Assembly: GCA_021823875.1 (NCBI GenBank)
Contig: JAKAMD010000247.1
Coordinates: 1-5,553 of the forward strand
Source: Pseudomonadota bacterium
GTDB lineage: Bacteria > Pseudomonadota > Alphaproteobacteria > Rhizobiales > Xanthobacteraceae
Length of the DNA: 5,553 bases
Direction of reading: 5' to 3'
Below the pieces are notes generated by a model that was given only the letters and a program-made list of their open reading frames with translations, did no database searches and was not told the DNA's origin. The translations under genes and the position numbers were made by a program. Position 1 is the stretch's first letter; each line of letters opens with the position of its first letter. Shown here in pieces: positions 5,315 through 5,553 of the stretch.

Positions 5315-5553
5315 ATGGCTTGGACCCGTGATCAGATGGCCGAGCGCGCGGCTAAGGAATTGCGCGACGGCTTCTACGTCAATCTCGGCATCGGCATTCC
5401 GACGCTGGTGTCCAACTACATCCCCAACGGCATGATCGTGCAGCTGCAGAGCGAGAACGGCATGCTCGGCTTCGGTCCCTTCCCCTATGAGGGCGAGGAA
5501 GACCCGGACCTCATCAATGCCGGCAAGCAGACGGTGACCGAACTGCCGACCAC
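5315..5553 (+). CDS. scoB: Succinyl-CoA:3-oxoacid CoA transferase, subunit B (N-terminal 79 residues, cut by window edge)
   Basis: The beta subunit of the transferase encoded by scoA; the gene runs off the right edge. It begins MAWTRDQMAERAAKEL and continues with the expected NLGIGIPTLVSNYIP (23-37). The QSENG motif carries the catalytic glutamate E47, which forms the acyl- and CoA-thioester intermediates in this family. LGFGPFPYEGEEDPDLINAGKQTVT follows, as in full-length ScoB proteins. The ATG at 5315 is 2 nt after the scoA stop with GAGGAGG at 5301-5307 as ribosome site. The frame is open to the last base with no sign of damage. Confidence 0.93.
   Translation, partial: MAWTRDQMAERAAKELRDGFYVNLGIGIPTLVSNYIPNGMIVQLQSENGMLGFGPFPYEGEEDPDLINAGKQTVTELPT

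Overview
The window is GC-rich, densely packed bacterial DNA. Its proteins resemble those of Bradyrhizobium- or Xanthobacteraceae-type Alphaproteobacteria (Hyphomicrobiales), and a GTCATTCCGGG...CCCGGAATGAC intergenic repeat points the same way. The lineage comes from recalled similarity, not from a search. No RNA gene, CRISPR array, integrase or transposase was seen.

Left part, minus strand (about 4011 down to 1): in order of transcription there is a D-2-hydroxyacid dehydrogenase, an M24 (creatinase/aminopeptidase P fold) protein with an altered metal site, a Rid-family protein, a biuret-hydrolase-like cysteine hydrolase, and the N-terminus of an amidase, probably allophanate hydrolase. The dehydrogenase and M24 genes are 4 nt apart and surely cotranscribed. 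The M24 and Rid genes are separated almost entirely by a composite palindromic repeat holding about four copies of a 32-bp tandem unit. Before the cysteine hydrolase there is a 284-bp gap with a near-perfect sigma-54 (-24/-12) promoter and an imperfect palindrome at the predicted transcription start. Biuret hydrolase (biuret to allophanate plus ammonia) followed by allophanate hydrolase (allophanate to CO2 plus ammonia) is a known nitrogen-scavenging pair, and RpoN control would fit it.

Right part, plus strand (4194 to the end): a small two-helix membrane protein with a Pro/Ala-rich tail is followed, after a 78-bp gap with nested inverted repeats, by scoA and the start of scoB. These encode the two subunits of a succinyl-CoA:3-oxoacid CoA transferase and are separated by 2 nt. 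The 182-bp region between the divergent halves (4012-4193) shows no convincing gene or promoter.

The most interesting points are the sigma-54 promoter driving a biuret/allophanate module, the M24 protein with four of five metal ligands changed, the Rid protein lacking the deaminase arginine, and the repeat element inserted in the gene string. Together they suggest, as an inference only, a pathway feeding a C-N bond-containing compound into biuret-type nitrogen release.
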